Below are positions 1-9,226 of a stretch of DNA of 64,000 nt, piece by piece. Below the pieces are notes generated by a model. It was not told the origin of the DNA, did not search any database, and saw only the letters and a program-made list of their open reading frames with translations. Origin of the DNA: Eilatimonas milleporae (lineage in GTDB: Bacteria > Pseudomonadota > Alphaproteobacteria > Sphingomonadales > Kordiimonadaceae); NCBI RefSeq assembly GCF_003688555.1, contig NZ_REFR01000017.1:96362-160361 (forward strand), read 5' to 3'. The position numbers were made by a program, and so were the translations under genes. Each line of letters starts with the position of its first letter. Position 1 is the stretch's first letter.

Positions 1-1336
1 GGCCTTGTCCCGCATGGGACCCGCCTATATCAAGCTTGGTCAGACGCTGGCGACCCGTCCGGACGTGGTCAGCCGCCCGCTGGCCGAAGGTCTCGCCACA
101 CTTCAGGACCGCCTGCCGCCCTTTTCCTACAAGGCTGTCTGCCGCATCATCGCCGATGAGCTCGGCGGCCCGGTCGAGGATCATTTCGACAGTTTCGAAG
201 TCGAACCGGTGGCCGCCGCGTCCATTGCACAGGTGCACCGTGCCGTGACGAAAGAGGGCCGCCCGGTCGCGGTCAAGGTGTTGCGTCCCGGCATAGAAGG
301 CCGCTTCCGCAGGGACCTGGCGCTGTTCGACTGGCTCGCCGGTCTGGGCGAGCAATACAGCGTCGAGGGCCGGCGTCTGCGCCTGAAAGATGTTGTCGCC
401 AAGGTGCGCGAGACGGCGGCGCGTGAAATGGATCTGCGCCTGGAGGCGGCCGCCGGCGCCGAACTGGCCGACAATATGACAGCTGAAAGCGGCTACCGTG
501 TGCCGTCTTTCGACTGGCACCTGACCTCCCGGCGTGTGCTGGTGCTGGACTGGGTATCCGGTATCCGCCTTGGCGACCGCGCAGGCTTGAGCGCGGCGGG
601 CTTTGACCTGCCCGCGCTCGCCTCCAGGGTCGTGCGGGTCTTCCTCAAACAGGCCATGCGCGACGGGTATTTTCACGCCGATCTGCATCAGGGCAATCTG
701 CTGGTCGAGGCGGACGGTACCATCGCCGCGATAGATTTCGGCATCATGGGCCGGCTCAGCGTCAAGGAACGGCGCTTTCTCGCCGAAATCCTTTACGGGT
801 TCATCTCGCGCGATTATCAGCGCGTGGCGCAAATCCATTTCGATGCCGGATACGTCCCCGCCGACCAGTCGGTCGAGGCCTTTGCCCAGGCCATGCGTGC
901 CATTGCCGACCCGATCATGGACCTGCCGGTCGAGCAGATTTCCGCAGGCAGATTGCTGGCCCAGTTGTTCGCCACCACCGAGCGGTTTTCGATGCAGACC
1001 CAGCCGCAGCTGCTGTTGTTGCAGCGGGCGATGGTCATGGCCGAGGGGTTGGCGCTGCACCTGGACGCCAACGCCAACATGTGGGAAATCTCGCGGCCCG
1101 TTCTGGAAGACTGGATGCGCGACAATCTCTCGCCGGAAGCACGCCTGTCCGAGGCGCTTGGCCGTATCCCGTATCTGACATCCCGCCTGCCGATGCTGAT
1201 TGAACGCTGGCTGGAACCGGCCCCGCCCGCGCCTGTTACCGTTCCGGCCGCCCATACGGTGCGTGGGCGGGCGTTCTGGCCCTTTCTCGCCGGTCTTGCC
1301 CTTGGCACGTTGGCGGTGCTGCTCGCCGGCCTGTGA
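1..1336 (+). CDS. ubiB: UbiB/ABC1-family atypical kinase, 5' end outside the window
   Basis: Partial gene: the frame is open from the first bases and 444 residues are visible, so the start lies upstream. UbiB (ABC1/ADCK) proteins are atypical protein-kinase-fold ATPases needed for ubiquinone biosynthesis at the inner membrane. The visible part begins in the family's KxGQ region (AYIKLGQTLATRPD), followed by the Ala-rich loop with AAASIAQVHRA, the ATP-binding lysine in VAVKVLRPG, the catalytic-loop sequence FHADLHQGNLL and the metal-binding AIDFGIMG. The C-terminus has one hydrophobic stretch (FWPFLAGLALGTLAVLLAGL), the usual membrane anchor. In alphaproteobacteria ubiB commonly sits next to ubiE and upstream of coaBC, which follows here after about 110 bp. 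Confidence 0.95.
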   Translation, partial: ALSRMGPAYIKLGQTLATRPDVVSRPLAEGLATLQDRLPPFSYKAVCRIIADELGGPVEDHFDSFEVEPVAAASIAQVHRAVTKEGRPVAVKVLRPGIEGRFRRDLALFDWLAGLGEQYSVEGRRLRLKDVVAKVRETAAREMDLRLEAAAGAELADNMTAESGYRVPSFDWHLTSRRVLVLDWVSGIRLGDRAGLSAAGFDLPALASRVVRVFLKQAMRDGYFHADLHQGNLLVEADGTIAAIDFGIMGRLSVKERRFLAEILYGFISRDYQRVAQIHFDAGYVPADQSVEAFAQAMRAIADPIMDLPVEQISAGRLLAQLFATTERFSMQTQPQLLLLQRAMVMAEGLALHLDANANMWEISRPVLEDWMRDNLSPEARLSEALGRIPYLTSRLPMLIERWLEPAPPAPVTVPAAHTVRGRAFWPFLAGLALGTLAVLLAGL

Positions 1337-1387
1337 TGGCGGCAATGTGACCGGTCTTGCGCGTGCCGGCTTTGCGCTTGCCCGAAA

Positions 1388-1406
1388 AGCCCTTATATGA
1401 AGGGCT
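1388..1406 (+). other. Small hairpin between ubiB and coaBC
   Basis: Perfect 7-bp inverted repeat AGCCCTT / AAGGGCT with a 5-base loop, about 50 bp after the ubiB stop. There is no following T-tract, so a Rho-independent terminator is not well supported. It may be a processing or attenuation hairpin in the ubiB-coaBC leader. Confidence 0.3.
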
Positions 1407-1447
1407 CGGTTGTCAAGGTCAGGGTCAACAGGTCGGGCGAGGCACAC

Positions 1448-2647
1448 ATGCTGACGGGTAAACGCATTCTTCTTGTCATCGGCGGCGGCATCGCGGCCTA
1501 TAAGGCGCTTGATCTCATCCGCCGCCTGCAAGATGCAGGCGCCGGCGTGCGCGGGGTTTTGACGGCCGGCGGTGCCGAATTCATCACGCCCCTGTCGGTG
1601 GCCAGCCTCACCGGGGATCAGTGTTATACGGATCTGTTTTCCCTCAAGGACGAAGCCGAAATGGGCCACATCCGCCTCAGCCGCGAGGCCGACGTTATCC
1701 TGATCGCGCCCGCCACCGCCGACCTTATGGCGAAGATGGCCGCCGGGCTCGCCGGTGACCTTGCCTCCACCGTATTGCTCGCAACCGACAAGCCGGTGCT
1801 GGCCGCGCCGGCCATGAATGCCGAAATGTGGGCACATCCCGCCACACAGCGCAATCTGGCAACCCTGACCGGTGACGGCGTGATCATGATTCCCCCCGGC
1901 GACGGTCAGCTTGCCTGCGGCGAGGTGGGACCGGGCCGGCTGGCGGAGGTACCCGATATCGTGGCGGCGGTGGAGGCTCATTTCAGCGCCGCGAAAAAAC
2001 CCCTGACCGGCAGGCATGTCCTTGTGACCGCCGGCCCGACCCATGAACCCATCGACCCTGTCCGCTATATCGCCAACCGGTCTTCCGGCCGTCAGGGGTT
2101 CGCCATTGCCGGCGCGCTTGCCCGCATGGGTGCGCGCGTGACCCTTGTGGCCGGTCCGGTGGCGCTGGACACGCCGCCCGGTGTGACCCGGATCGATGTG
2201 GAAACCGCGTGCCAGATGGCGGATGCCGCCGACAAGGCCCTGCCCGCCGATGCTGCCGTGTGTGTCGCTGCCGTGGCCGACTGGCGGACGTCGGATGAGG
2301 CGTCGGGCAAATTGAAGAAATCGCAGGACGGCCTGCCCCATTTGAACCTGGTGGAAAACCCCGATATCCTCGCCCGCCTGTCATCGGGCGGGAAACGGCG
2401 GCCAGGACTTGTGGTCGGCTTTGCGGCGGAAACCGACGATGTTGTCAACCATGCCATGGCGAAACGTCTCCGCAAGGGCTGTGACTGGATTGTGGCGAAT
2501 GATGTTTCGGTGGAGAGCGGCGTCATGGGCGGCGGGGACAACACCGTTCACCTTGTGACGGATACAGGCGTGGAAGACTGGCCGACACTGCCCAAACAGG
2601 CCGTGGCCGAGCGTCTGGCCGAACGGATTGCAGGGGCGCTCTCATGA
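1448..2647 (+). CDS. coaBC: Bifunctional phosphopantothenoylcysteine decarboxylase / phosphopantothenate-cysteine ligase
   Basis: Makes 4'-phosphopantetheine for coenzyme A: CoaB ligates cysteine to phosphopantothenate and CoaC decarboxylates it with FMN. The product has 399 aa, the usual length. The N-terminal flavoprotein domain (about 1-180) shows the PAMNAEMW motif near residue 121 and the active-site Cys in GQLACGEVG near residue 156. The CoaB domain starts near residue 188 ([22 protein letters not shown]) and carries the SGKLKK substrate/CTP motif near residue 285. I chose ATG 1448 because homology begins there ([19 protein letters not shown]); an in-frame ATG 51 bp earlier would add a non-conserved tail. 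The stop overlaps the dut start by 4 bp (ATGA), implying translational coupling. Confidence 0.97.
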   Translation: MLTGKRILLVIGGGIAAYKALDLIRRLQDAGAGVRGVLTAGGAEFITPLSVASLTGDQCYTDLFSLKDEAEMGHIRLSREADVILIAPATADLMAKMAAGLAGDLASTVLLATDKPVLAAPAMNAEMWAHPATQRNLATLTGDGVIMIPPGDGQLACGEVGPGRLAEVPDIVAAVEAHFSAAKKPLTGRHVLVTAGPTHEPIDPVRYIANRSSGRQGFAIAGALARMGARVTLVAGPVALDTPPGVTRIDVETACQMADAADKALPADAAVCVAAVADWRTSDEASGKLKKSQDGLPHLNLVENPDILARLSSGGKRRPGLVVGFAAETDDVVNHAMAKRLRKGCDWIVANDVSVESGVMGGGDNTVHLVTDTGVEDWPTLPKQAVAERLAERIAGALS

Positions 2648-3117
2648 CCGGGGCGGACGCAGTGTCATCCGTCCGCGTGCCTGTGCGTGTTCTGGATCAC
2701 GGTACCGGTCTGGACCTGCCGGCCTATCAGACGGCAGGCAGCGCGGGTCTGGATCTCAGGGCCGCCCTGCCGGAAAGCGACCCTGTCGTGCTGGCACCCG
2801 GTGCCCGCGCCCTTGTGCCGACCGGTCTGGCCATGGCCCTGCCGTCCGGGTTCGAGGCGCAGGTGCGCCCCAGGTCCGGCTTGGCCGTGAAACACGGCGT
2901 GACGATTCTAAACGCCCCCGGTACCATCGACAGCGATTATCGCGGGGAAGTGCGGGTGGCTTTGGTCAATCTGTCGGCTGAACCCTTTCTCATCACGCGC
3001 GGCGAACGGATCGCCCAGTTGGTGATTGCCCCCGTTACGCGTCTGGAATGGGTGCCGTCCGACATGCTGGATGAAACCGGCCGCGGCAGCGGTGGTTTCG
3101 GTTCGACCGGCCGCTGA
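2644..3117 (+). CDS. dut: Deoxyuridine 5'-triphosphate nucleotidohydrolase (dUTPase)
   Basis: Hydrolyses dUTP to dUMP and pyrophosphate, which keeps uracil out of DNA and supplies dTMP synthesis. At 157 aa it matches the homotrimeric dUTPase family. Its motifs are visible: AGLDLRAA (motif 1), RPRSGLA (motif 2), [13 protein letters not shown] with the catalytic Asp (motif 3), RIAQLVIAP (motif 4) and the C-terminal P-loop-like [11 protein letters not shown] (motif 5). The start overlaps the coaBC stop by 4 bp; coaBC-dut is a widespread gene pair. Confidence 0.97.
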   Translation: MTGADAVSSVRVPVRVLDHGTGLDLPAYQTAGSAGLDLRAALPESDPVVLAPGARALVPTGLAMALPSGFEAQVRPRSGLAVKHGVTILNAPGTIDSDYRGEVRVALVNLSAEPFLITRGERIAQLVIAPVTRLEWVPSDMLDETGRGSGGFGSTGR

Positions 3118-3145
3118 GCGCGTCGGCCTGCCGGATGGAAAACAC

Positions 3146-3937
3146 ATGGATTTCACCGACGATCAGCTGGAACGCTACGCCCGCCACATCATCCTGAAGG
3201 AGGTCGGCGGTGCCGGACAGGCCGCGCTGATGCGGTCGCGCGTCCTGGTCATCGGGGCCGGTGGCCTTGGTGCCCCGCTTCTGATGTATCTGGCCGCTGC
3301 CGGGGTGGGGACCATCGGCATCGTTGACGATGACCGGGTGGAGCTGTCCAATCTCCAGCGCCAGATCGTGCATGAAACGCCGGCCGTCGGGCGGATGAAA
3401 ACCGAAAGCGCGGCCGAGCGTCTGGCGGCCATAAATCCCGATGTGACCGTTGTACCGCATTCCGTGCGCCTGGAGCCGGGCAATGCGTCCGCCCTGATCG
3501 CCGGCTATGATCTGGTTGCCGATGGCTCCGACCGGTTTGAGACCCGTTTTCTTGTCAATGACACCTGTGTCGCCCTGGGGCGGACCTTGGTTTCAGCCGC
3601 GCTTGGACCGTATGAGGGACAGCTGGCCACTTTTCGGCCGCAGGATGGTACCCCCGAACGGCCGCTGCCCTGTTATCGCTGTTTTGTACCGGAAGACCCC
3701 GGCGAGGATCATCAGCGCACCTGTTCCGACAGTGGCATTCTGGGCGCGGTCGCCGGGGTGATGGGCGCACTTCAGGCTATGGAGGTCATCAAGGAAATTC
3801 TGGGCCTGGGGGACAGCCTTGCCGGGCATTTGCTGTTGTATGATGCCCTGTCCGCCAGCACGCGGCGGGTCCGGCTGCCTGCGGACCCGCGCTGCCCCGT
3901 TTGCGGACCCGGCGCCCGTGAAAGGGTGACGGGATGA
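3146..3937 (+). CDS. moeB: HesA/MoeB/ThiF-family adenylyltransferase
   Basis: E1-like enzyme that adenylates the C-terminal Gly-Gly of a small sulfur-carrier protein (MoaD or ThiS) for molybdopterin or thiamine biosynthesis. The 263-aa product has the nucleotide-binding GAGGLGAP (residues 37-44), the LSNLQRQIVHE segment, and two zinc-binding pairs, CYRC and CPVC. The Cys in TCSDSGILGAV sits at the equivalent of the E1 active-site loop. ATG 3146 was chosen because the conserved MDFTDDQLERYARHI starts there; the frame is open upstream into dut. There is no C-terminal rhodanese domain, so it is a short MoeB/ThiF. The stop overlaps the next gene by 4 bp. MoeB and ThiF cannot be told apart from sequence alone. 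Confidence 0.9.
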   Translation: MDFTDDQLERYARHIILKEVGGAGQAALMRSRVLVIGAGGLGAPLLMYLAAAGVGTIGIVDDDRVELSNLQRQIVHETPAVGRMKTESAAERLAAINPDVTVVPHSVRLEPGNASALIAGYDLVADGSDRFETRFLVNDTCVALGRTLVSAALGPYEGQLATFRPQDGTPERPLPCYRCFVPEDPGEDHQRTCSDSGILGAVAGVMGALQAMEVIKEILGLGDSLAGHLLLYDALSASTRRVRLPADPRCPVCGPGARERVTG

Positions 3938-4356
3938 GCCGCGCGCCCACACCGCGCCGGCCGTTTACGCTGATGATCATCAGCAATGCGGCGGACAGGG
4001 TGCATATGGCCCTGATGACGGCCGCCACGGCGGCGGCCATGGGCCGGCCGGTAACGCTTTTCTTCTCGAAAAAAGCCGCCCATGCCGTGAAGCGCGGCGG
4101 TTTCGATGCACTGCCGGCGCCGGACGGCGGCAGTGCCGCTGACATGAACCATGTCCAGACGGAAAAAGGCATTGCCGACGCGCATGTGCTTCTGGATGCT
4201 CTTGCCGCGCTGGATGCATGGTTTCTTGTTTGCGAAACCGCCCTGCGCGAGGAAGACATCGACCCCGCCGATCTGATGACCCGCCCGCCGGTGGAAGTCG
4301 CCGGGCTCGCCACCATATTGGAACGGGGCGCGGGCGGCGACTGGCTGACCTTTTAA
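3934..4356 (+). CDS. DsrE/DsrF-like small protein
   Basis: A 140-aa protein with the DsrE/F-type fold signature: an N-terminal beta strand (FTLMIISNAAD), an Ala-rich helix (HMALMTAATAAAMG), then RPVTLFFSKKAAHA. A conserved-position Cys lies near residue 91 (FLVCETALR). DsrE-like proteins are often sulfur-relay or peroxiredoxin-related factors. The 4-bp overlap with moeB, itself a sulfur-carrier activator, makes a role near sulfur transfer plausible, but that is inference. It is the last gene of the rightward run and converges with pheA about 80 bp downstream. Confidence 0.7.
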   Translation: MSRAPTPRRPFTLMIISNAADRVHMALMTAATAAAMGRPVTLFFSKKAAHAVKRGGFDALPAPDGGSAADMNHVQTEKGIADAHVLLDALAALDAWFLVCETALREEDIDPADLMTRPPVEVAGLATILERGAGGDWLTF

Positions 4357-4434
4357 GCCGGTACGGGTCCGGTTATGACGGCCCGCGAGACAGGCCTGTA
4401 ACCTGTCCGTAACCGGCTCCTAACCTGACGGGGT

Positions 4435-5346
4435 TCAGCCCATATTTCTCAGTTTTTCCAGCGGATACGTTCCCAGAATTCTGACCCGCCGGGCATGGAA
4501 ACGCAGTTCCTCCATGGCGCGGGCCACCGGTGCCTGGCCTTCATGGCCCTCGATATCGGCGTAAAACTCGCTGGCCATGAAGCTGTCGCCCTCATAATAG
4601 CTTTCCAGCTTGGTCATATTGACGCCATTCGTGGCAAAGCCGCCCAGTGCCTTGTACAGGGCTGCGGGAACATTGCGCACTTCGAAGGTGAAGGATGTCA
4701 GCGTGGCGCCCTTCACCGCGGCGATGTCCAGCGGTGTGGCCGACAGGACCACGAACCGTGTTGTGTTGTGTCCTTCATCCTGAAGATCGGCCCGGATTAT
4801 TTTCAGGCCGTAGACATCCGCGGCCAGGCGGCTCGCGATGGCGGCGCGGGTCGGGTCGCCGGTTTCGGCAACGGCGCGGGCGGCCCCGGCGGTGTCGGCA
4901 AAGGGATGCGGTTTCAACCCCATGCGTCGCAGGGTTTCGCGGCACTGGCCCAGCGCCTGCACATGGCTGCTCACATGGTTCAGCGTTGTTTCGTCCGCCG
5001 TCCGGCAGGCCAACAGGCAGTGTCGGATGGTCTCGAAATGCTCGCCCACGATATACAGGCCGCTGTCCGGCAGCAGCAGGTGGATGTCCGCCACCCGGCC
5101 CGCTATGGAATTTTCGATCGGAATCATGGCCAGACGGGCCGCCCCGGTTTTGACCGCCTCCATGGCATCTTCGAAGGACGGGCAGGGCATGACGTCCATA
5201 TCCGGAAATTTGGCCTTGGCCGCCATATGGGAATACGCCCCCAGTTCTCCCTGAAACGCGATCATCTTTTCAGGTGTCCGCTTTTCAGATATCTGGGGAT
5301 CCTGTGACGGGTCGGTGGCGTCTTTACCGGTTTTTGCCATACTCAT
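4435..5346 (-). CDS. pheA: Prephenate dehydratase with C-terminal ACT domain
   Basis: Converts prephenate to phenylpyruvate for phenylalanine synthesis; the ACT domain gives Phe feedback inhibition. The 303-aa product is a monofunctional PheA without chorismate mutase. The PDT domain begins MIAFQGELGAYSHMAA and shows PIENSIAGRV and the catalytic NTTRFVVLS. The ACT domain (about the last 90 residues) has VPAALYKALGGFATNGVNMTKLESYY, including the ESxY-like allosteric motif. Start: ATG 5346 has AAGGA 8 bp upstream; other in-frame ATGs occur at 5355, 5340 and 5262, the last at the conserved core. A roughly 25-residue polar extension precedes the domain. Confidence 0.93.
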   Translation of the reverse strand: MSMAKTGKDATDPSQDPQISEKRTPEKMIAFQGELGAYSHMAAKAKFPDMDVMPCPSFEDAMEAVKTGAARLAMIPIENSIAGRVADIHLLLPDSGLYIVGEHFETIRHCLLACRTADETTLNHVSSHVQALGQCRETLRRMGLKPHPFADTAGAARAVAETGDPTRAAIASRLAADVYGLKIIRADLQDEGHNTTRFVVLSATPLDIAAVKGATLTSFTFEVRNVPAALYKALGGFATNGVNMTKLESYYEGDSFMASEFYADIEGHEGQAPVARAMEELRFHARRVRILGTYPLEKLRNMG

Positions 5347-5641
5347 TGCCGGCATCCTTGACTATATGTGAACGGTTTGTTGCGGCGCCGAAAACTTGTG
5401 CCAAGCACTGTGCGCCAAGTCAACGCATCCTCTTGCGACATGGCGGTTCCGGAATTTCTGGCCGTGAATCCCGTGCGGCGGAATCCTGCGTCACTCTGTC
5501 ATACTGCGCGAAAATGGGGTCTTGCGGCATAACTGCGATAACAGAGGCTTGAACGGTGCGGCAAGCAAGGCTATTGTCGCGCCGATTTTCGACGTGGCGC
5601 CCGACCGTGAAAAACAGCGTTGCGTGTAAGGAGGACGGCCA

Positions 5642-6271
5642 GTGGCACACTCATCCGGTAATGATCCGCTTTTCTCGAACAAGATTTTCGCCGCTCTTTT
5701 GATCGGCGCCCTGTCTGTGATGGTAATCAGCACATTTTCGTCCAGCCTGTTTCCGGGCGCCGGCCATGGTGGTCACGGCGACCATGCCAAGCCGGCCTAC
5801 ACCATCGCCGTTGCCGAAACCGCAGGCGCGACCGAGGCCGTTGTCGAGGAAGGGCCCAGCCTGGCGGAACTTCTGGCCGTGGCCGATGCGGGCAAGGGCG
5901 CGCGTCAGTTCGCCAAGTGCAAAAGCTGCCATACGGTGAATGAAGGCGGCAACAACGGCACCGGTCCCAACCTTCATGCCATCATGGGTGCCCCTGTCGC
6001 CGCGCGCGAAGGGTACCGGTATTCGGCGGCCCTTGTCGAGCATGGCGGCACTTGGAGTTACGAACTGATGGATGCCTGGCTTGCCAACCCGAAAGGCACT
6101 ATCCCCGGCAATAAAATGTCCTTTGCCGGTCTGCGCAGACCCGATCAGCGCGCCGACCTGATCGCCTATCTGCGCAGTCTCAGCCCCGATGCACCGCCCT
6201 TGCCGGCCGTTGAGGCGGCGGCGGATGAGGCACCCGCCGATATCGCCGCAGAGGCTGCAGAGGGACGTTGA
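5642..6271 (+). CDS. cycM: Membrane-anchored class I cytochrome c (c552/CycM type)
   Basis: A 209-aa protein with an uncleaved N-terminal membrane anchor (about residues 14-36), a His/Gly-rich linker (GHGGHGDHAK) and one cytochrome c domain. Heme is attached at CKSCH (Cys93, Cys96, axial His97); the likely axial Met is in GNKMSFAG near residue 157. It resembles alphaproteobacterial CycM/c552, which shuttles electrons from the bc1 complex to cytochrome c oxidase. GTG 5642 is the start: it has a strong AAGGAGG at 5628-5634 and gives the anchor its correct N-terminus. The C-terminus is an acidic, Ala-rich tail of about 30 residues. A clear terminator follows. Confidence 0.92.
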   Translation: MAHSSGNDPLFSNKIFAALLIGALSVMVISTFSSSLFPGAGHGGHGDHAKPAYTIAVAETAGATEAVVEEGPSLAELLAVADAGKGARQFAKCKSCHTVNEGGNNGTGPNLHAIMGAPVAAREGYRYSAALVEHGGTWSYELMDAWLANPKGTIPGNKMSFAGLRRPDQRADLIAYLRSLSPDAPPLPAVEAAADEAPADIAAEAAEGR

Positions 6272-6307
6272 CACGCTGCTTCCCTGTACGGCGGTAGAAA
6301 TGGAAAG

Positions 6308-6336
6308 CGGCTGTCCTGTGGGAGCAGCCGTTTTTT
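6308..6336 (+). terminator. Rho-independent terminator after the cytochrome c gene
   Basis: A CGGCTG / CAGCCG stem with an 11-base loop is followed directly by six T residues, 36 bp after the cytochrome c stop. It also lies at the 3' end of the convergent NlpC/P60 gene, whose stop codon is inside the T-tract. Confidence 0.85.
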
Positions 6337-7219
6337 ATTGATCGGACTGCTTCGCCCCGCCGGTGCCTGTCGCGGTTCTTCGGAAGCCTGAAAAGGGCGG
6401 TTTGTCGGTTTCAGAAGCCACCCATGCAATGACGGCCTCCAGCGTATCGACGGTCACGGCCATATGTGTGGCATTGGCGTGGATCAGATGGCTTTCGTCC
6501 ACCATGAACCCCACATGGCCGGGGAAAAAGGCCAGATCCCCCCGCCGTGGTCGTGCCCCTCGCGGCAGGGCATGACCGATGCTGCCCCGCTGAAGGTCGC
6601 TGTCGCGGTGGACCTTGAGCCCGCAGGCATCGAGCGCGATTTGCACAAGCGCACTGCAGTCAAGGCCGGCGGGCGTCCGTCCGCCCCACAGATAAGGACT
6701 GCCCAGAAGCATCTCGGCCACGCCCACGGCATCCTGCGCGGCGTGTTCGACCGGACATAAATGCTGGCCGATCATCCATCCGCCATCGCGGGTTTGGACA
6801 AAGCGGCCCTCCCTTGCCGTGACCGCCACCAGCGCACCGAGAGGCAGGACCGCAAGTGGTGGCGCCTTGATATCCGGCGCGGCGTAACGGTGTGCCCATA
6901 CGGCGGATATACGGTGCGTCGGGTCTGTCAGGGCCGTGGTCAGTGCACCGCGCGGCAGCCAGCCGCGATACCCGTCCGTCAGGCTTGCCACCTCGATCCA
7001 GTCGCCCTGAATGCCAATGCGGGCAACCGGTTCGCCGTAAAGCAGTTCGCTGACGGTGGGTGCGCCGTTATCGGGCGCCCCGCGCAGCCGCACATGCGGT
7101 TTGACAATGTTGGCGTCTGCCTGTCCTTTGGCATCGTGCAGGCGGCTGTCATGTGTCAGCGCCCCTTCCGGGTCGATCAGTGCAGTGTGGCCGGAACGGT
7201 TGGACGGGGTCGTGTTCAT
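6335..7219 (-). CDS. NlpC/P60-family cell-wall peptidase with SH3-like domains
   Basis: A 294-aa protein with two N-terminal bacterial SH3-like domains (about residues 40-150; LLYGEPVARIGIQGDWIEVAS is the first) and a C-terminal NlpC/P60 cysteine-peptidase domain. The catalytic Cys is in GLDCSALVQIALDACG, His is in PGHVGFMVDESH, and the third polar residue is the His in LIHANATHM. It probably cleaves D-gamma-Glu-diaminopimelate bonds in peptidoglycan stem peptides during recycling; this domain layout resembles YkfC-like enzymes. No signal peptide is visible, consistent with cytoplasmic recycling. Its start overlaps the MarR stop by 4 bp. Confidence 0.88.
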   Translation of the reverse strand: MNTTPSNRSGHTALIDPEGALTHDSRLHDAKGQADANIVKPHVRLRGAPDNGAPTVSELLYGEPVARIGIQGDWIEVASLTDGYRGWLPRGALTTALTDPTHRISAVWAHRYAAPDIKAPPLAVLPLGALVAVTAREGRFVQTRDGGWMIGQHLCPVEHAAQDAVGVAEMLLGSPYLWGGRTPAGLDCSALVQIALDACGLKVHRDSDLQRGSIGHALPRGARPRRGDLAFFPGHVGFMVDESHLIHANATHMAVTVDTLEAVIAWVASETDKPPFSGFRRTATGTGGAKQSDQ

Positions 7220-7608
7220 GGGGTGTCGTTTTCAGCCTCGGCATGGTCATCGATTGAGGCGAGACCGTAACTGACCCTGTCGGCACCGATGATGCGGTCG
7301 GACAGTTCGCTCAGGTAAACGGCGCCTTTGACCGTACGCTGGATCAGGACATTGCGTTTGTCCGTGTCATCCCGCTTGCGTTTGACATAGCCCTTTTGGC
7401 CAAGCGTATCCAGGGCCCGGGTGACAACGGGCTTGGCCACATTCAATTCCCTGGCCAGTCCGCGCACGGTGTGCGGCGGCTCCGTCATATAGACTGTCAG
7501 TAAAAGGGCCATCTGCCGCAGGGTCAAATCCGGATCGTCCGACCGGACGCCCTCAAGAAGCGCTTGCCGCCACCAGCGCAGAAGCCGCTGGTCGGTCTTT
7601 TCGCTCAT
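7216..7608 (-). CDS. MarR-type winged-helix regulator
   Basis: A 130-aa protein with a winged-helix DNA-binding core: LTLRQMALLLTVYMTEPPHTVRGLARELNVAKPVVTRALDTLGQKGYVKRKRDDTDKRN is the MarR recognition helix and wing, with the DxRxx-like DDTDKRNV turn. ATG 7608 is chosen because GGAGGGG lies about 7 bp upstream. It is translationally coupled to the NlpC/P60 gene and may follow the ferredoxin-aminopeptidase pair in one transcript. The signal it senses cannot be read from sequence. Confidence 0.85.
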   Translation of the reverse strand: MSEKTDQRLLRWWRQALLEGVRSDDPDLTLRQMALLLTVYMTEPPHTVRGLARELNVAKPVVTRALDTLGQKGYVKRKRDDTDKRNVLIQRTVKGAVYLSELSDRIIGADRVSYGLASIDDHAEAENDTP

Positions 7609-7774
7609 ATCTGTCCCCTCCGCCTGTTGCCCTGGCCTGCCTTGCAACAAGGCTTGGCCGCGGATGATTCTGGCCCGACCCCGCAGGTTTCAAGACGAAA
7701 GCGTAACAACCCCTTATGAACAGTATGTTAAGACGCACAGGGACGCAAATGGTGGGGTTTACGGACCGTTTCCG

Positions 7775-9187
7775 TCAGTCGTCGGATAAAAGCCGTGTTT
7801 TGATCGTCTCAAAGGCGGCAAGGACCCCTTGGGCGGCGCCCCCCTTGGGCCGGCCCGGTTTCGCTGCCGGTCGCCAGGCAAAGACGTCCAAGTGTGTCCA
7901 CGGTACGGTCGGCGTGACAAAGGCCTTCAAAAACAGGGCGGCGATGATCGCTCCTGCGAAACCGCCTTCGCTGATATTGTTCATGTCGGCCACATCGCTT
8001 GCGAAATCGCTTTCATAAGGCGCCCACATCGGCAGGCGCCACAAGGGATCGCCCGTGCCTTGCGCAGCGGCTTCAAGTCCGTGCCAAAGACTTTCGTCGT
8101 CGGTAAAGGTGGCCGGCAGATCCGGGCCGAGGGCAACGCGGGCCGCCCCTGTCAGGGTGGCGAAATCGATGAGAAGGTCGGGTGTGCCCTCACAGGCAAA
8201 GGTTAGTGCGTCCGCCAGAATCAGGCGGCCTTCCGCGTCGGTGTTACCGATTTCCACGCTCAGCCCCTTGCGGCTTGCGAGTATGTCGCCCGGCCGGAAC
8301 GCATTGCCGGATACGGCATTTTCCACCGCCGGAATCAGCAAATGCAGGCGTATATCCAGTTTCTCGGCCATGATCAGGCTGGCCAGCCCCAGTGCGTGTG
8401 CGGCCCCGCCCATGTCTTTTTTCATCAAGGCCATGGACCGGCCCGGTTTCAGATTGAGACCGCCGGTATCGAAACAGACGCCTTTTCCGACAAGGGCCAG
8501 TTTCGGCGCGTCCGCCCGTCCCCATGTCAGTTCAATCAGGCGGGGCGTCCGGTCCGCCGCCGCCGCGCGTCCGACCGCATGGATCAGTGGAAAGCCGCTG
8601 TCGAGAAGGTTGTCGCCGGCAATCACCTGCACGTCCGCATCGTGGTCTGCGGCCAGTGTTTCGACGGCGGATTGCAGTTGCGCCGGGCCCATATGTTCCG
8701 TGGGTGTATTGACCAGATCGCGGGTCAGCGCGACCGCCTCCGCCCGGTTCAGGGCGGCGGTCCGCTCCCCGGCGGTCACATGCAGGCGGCGCGGGCCTTT
8801 GCGCGTCCCGTCCTTGGACTTGTAAAGATCGAAGCGGTACTGCGCCAGACACCACCCGATACTGCCGGCGCTGCGCACATCCTCCGGCAGAACGGTTGCC
8901 AGATGATAATCGCCTGCCGGCAGACCCTCGGCCGCACCCGCCAGCCACCATGGATCATTTGCCTGCGGCATGGCGTCATCGGCGCCGATCAGGATACGGG
9001 CCGGTTGTCCCCCGGCGTCCGGCAGCATGACCATGGTGCCGGGCGCGCCGTTGAAACCCGATGCGCGTACCCAGGCCTGTTCCGTTGCGCTTAAGGTGTC
9101 GCCGCGTTCCAGGATACCGGCCGGCATGACCTCAATCGGGATGGAGTGTTCCGCGCGGGTTTCGGTCAGCAGATCGGTAAAGGGCAT
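7775..9187 (-). CDS. M17 leucyl aminopeptidase family protein
   Basis: A 470-aa zinc-dependent exopeptidase that releases N-terminal residues from peptides in the cytoplasm. The C-terminal catalytic domain carries the family signatures: VGKGVCFDTGGLNLKPG (metal Lys and Asp), MKKDMGG, and the diagnostic NTDAEGRLILADAL. The N-terminal third is the divergent macrodomain-like region. It is shorter than PepA (about 500 aa) and resembles the alphaproteobacterial M17 subgroup. A GGAAAGG ribosome site precedes the ATG. The ferredoxin gene lies 39 bp upstream on the same strand. Confidence 0.92.
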   Translation of the reverse strand: MPFTDLLTETRAEHSIPIEVMPAGILERGDTLSATEQAWVRASGFNGAPGTMVMLPDAGGQPARILIGADDAMPQANDPWWLAGAAEGLPAGDYHLATVLPEDVRSAGSIGWCLAQYRFDLYKSKDGTRKGPRRLHVTAGERTAALNRAEAVALTRDLVNTPTEHMGPAQLQSAVETLAADHDADVQVIAGDNLLDSGFPLIHAVGRAAAADRTPRLIELTWGRADAPKLALVGKGVCFDTGGLNLKPGRSMALMKKDMGGAAHALGLASLIMAEKLDIRLHLLIPAVENAVSGNAFRPGDILASRKGLSVEIGNTDAEGRLILADALTFACEGTPDLLIDFATLTGAARVALGPDLPATFTDDESLWHGLEAAAQGTGDPLWRLPMWAPYESDFASDVADMNNISEGGFAGAIIAALFLKAFVTPTVPWTHLDVFAWRPAAKPGRPKGGAAQGVLAAFETIKTRLLSDD

Positions 9188-9226
9188 CGGTCAGGCCTTT
9201 CCAGATGGAGGGCGCGGCGGGGTATC

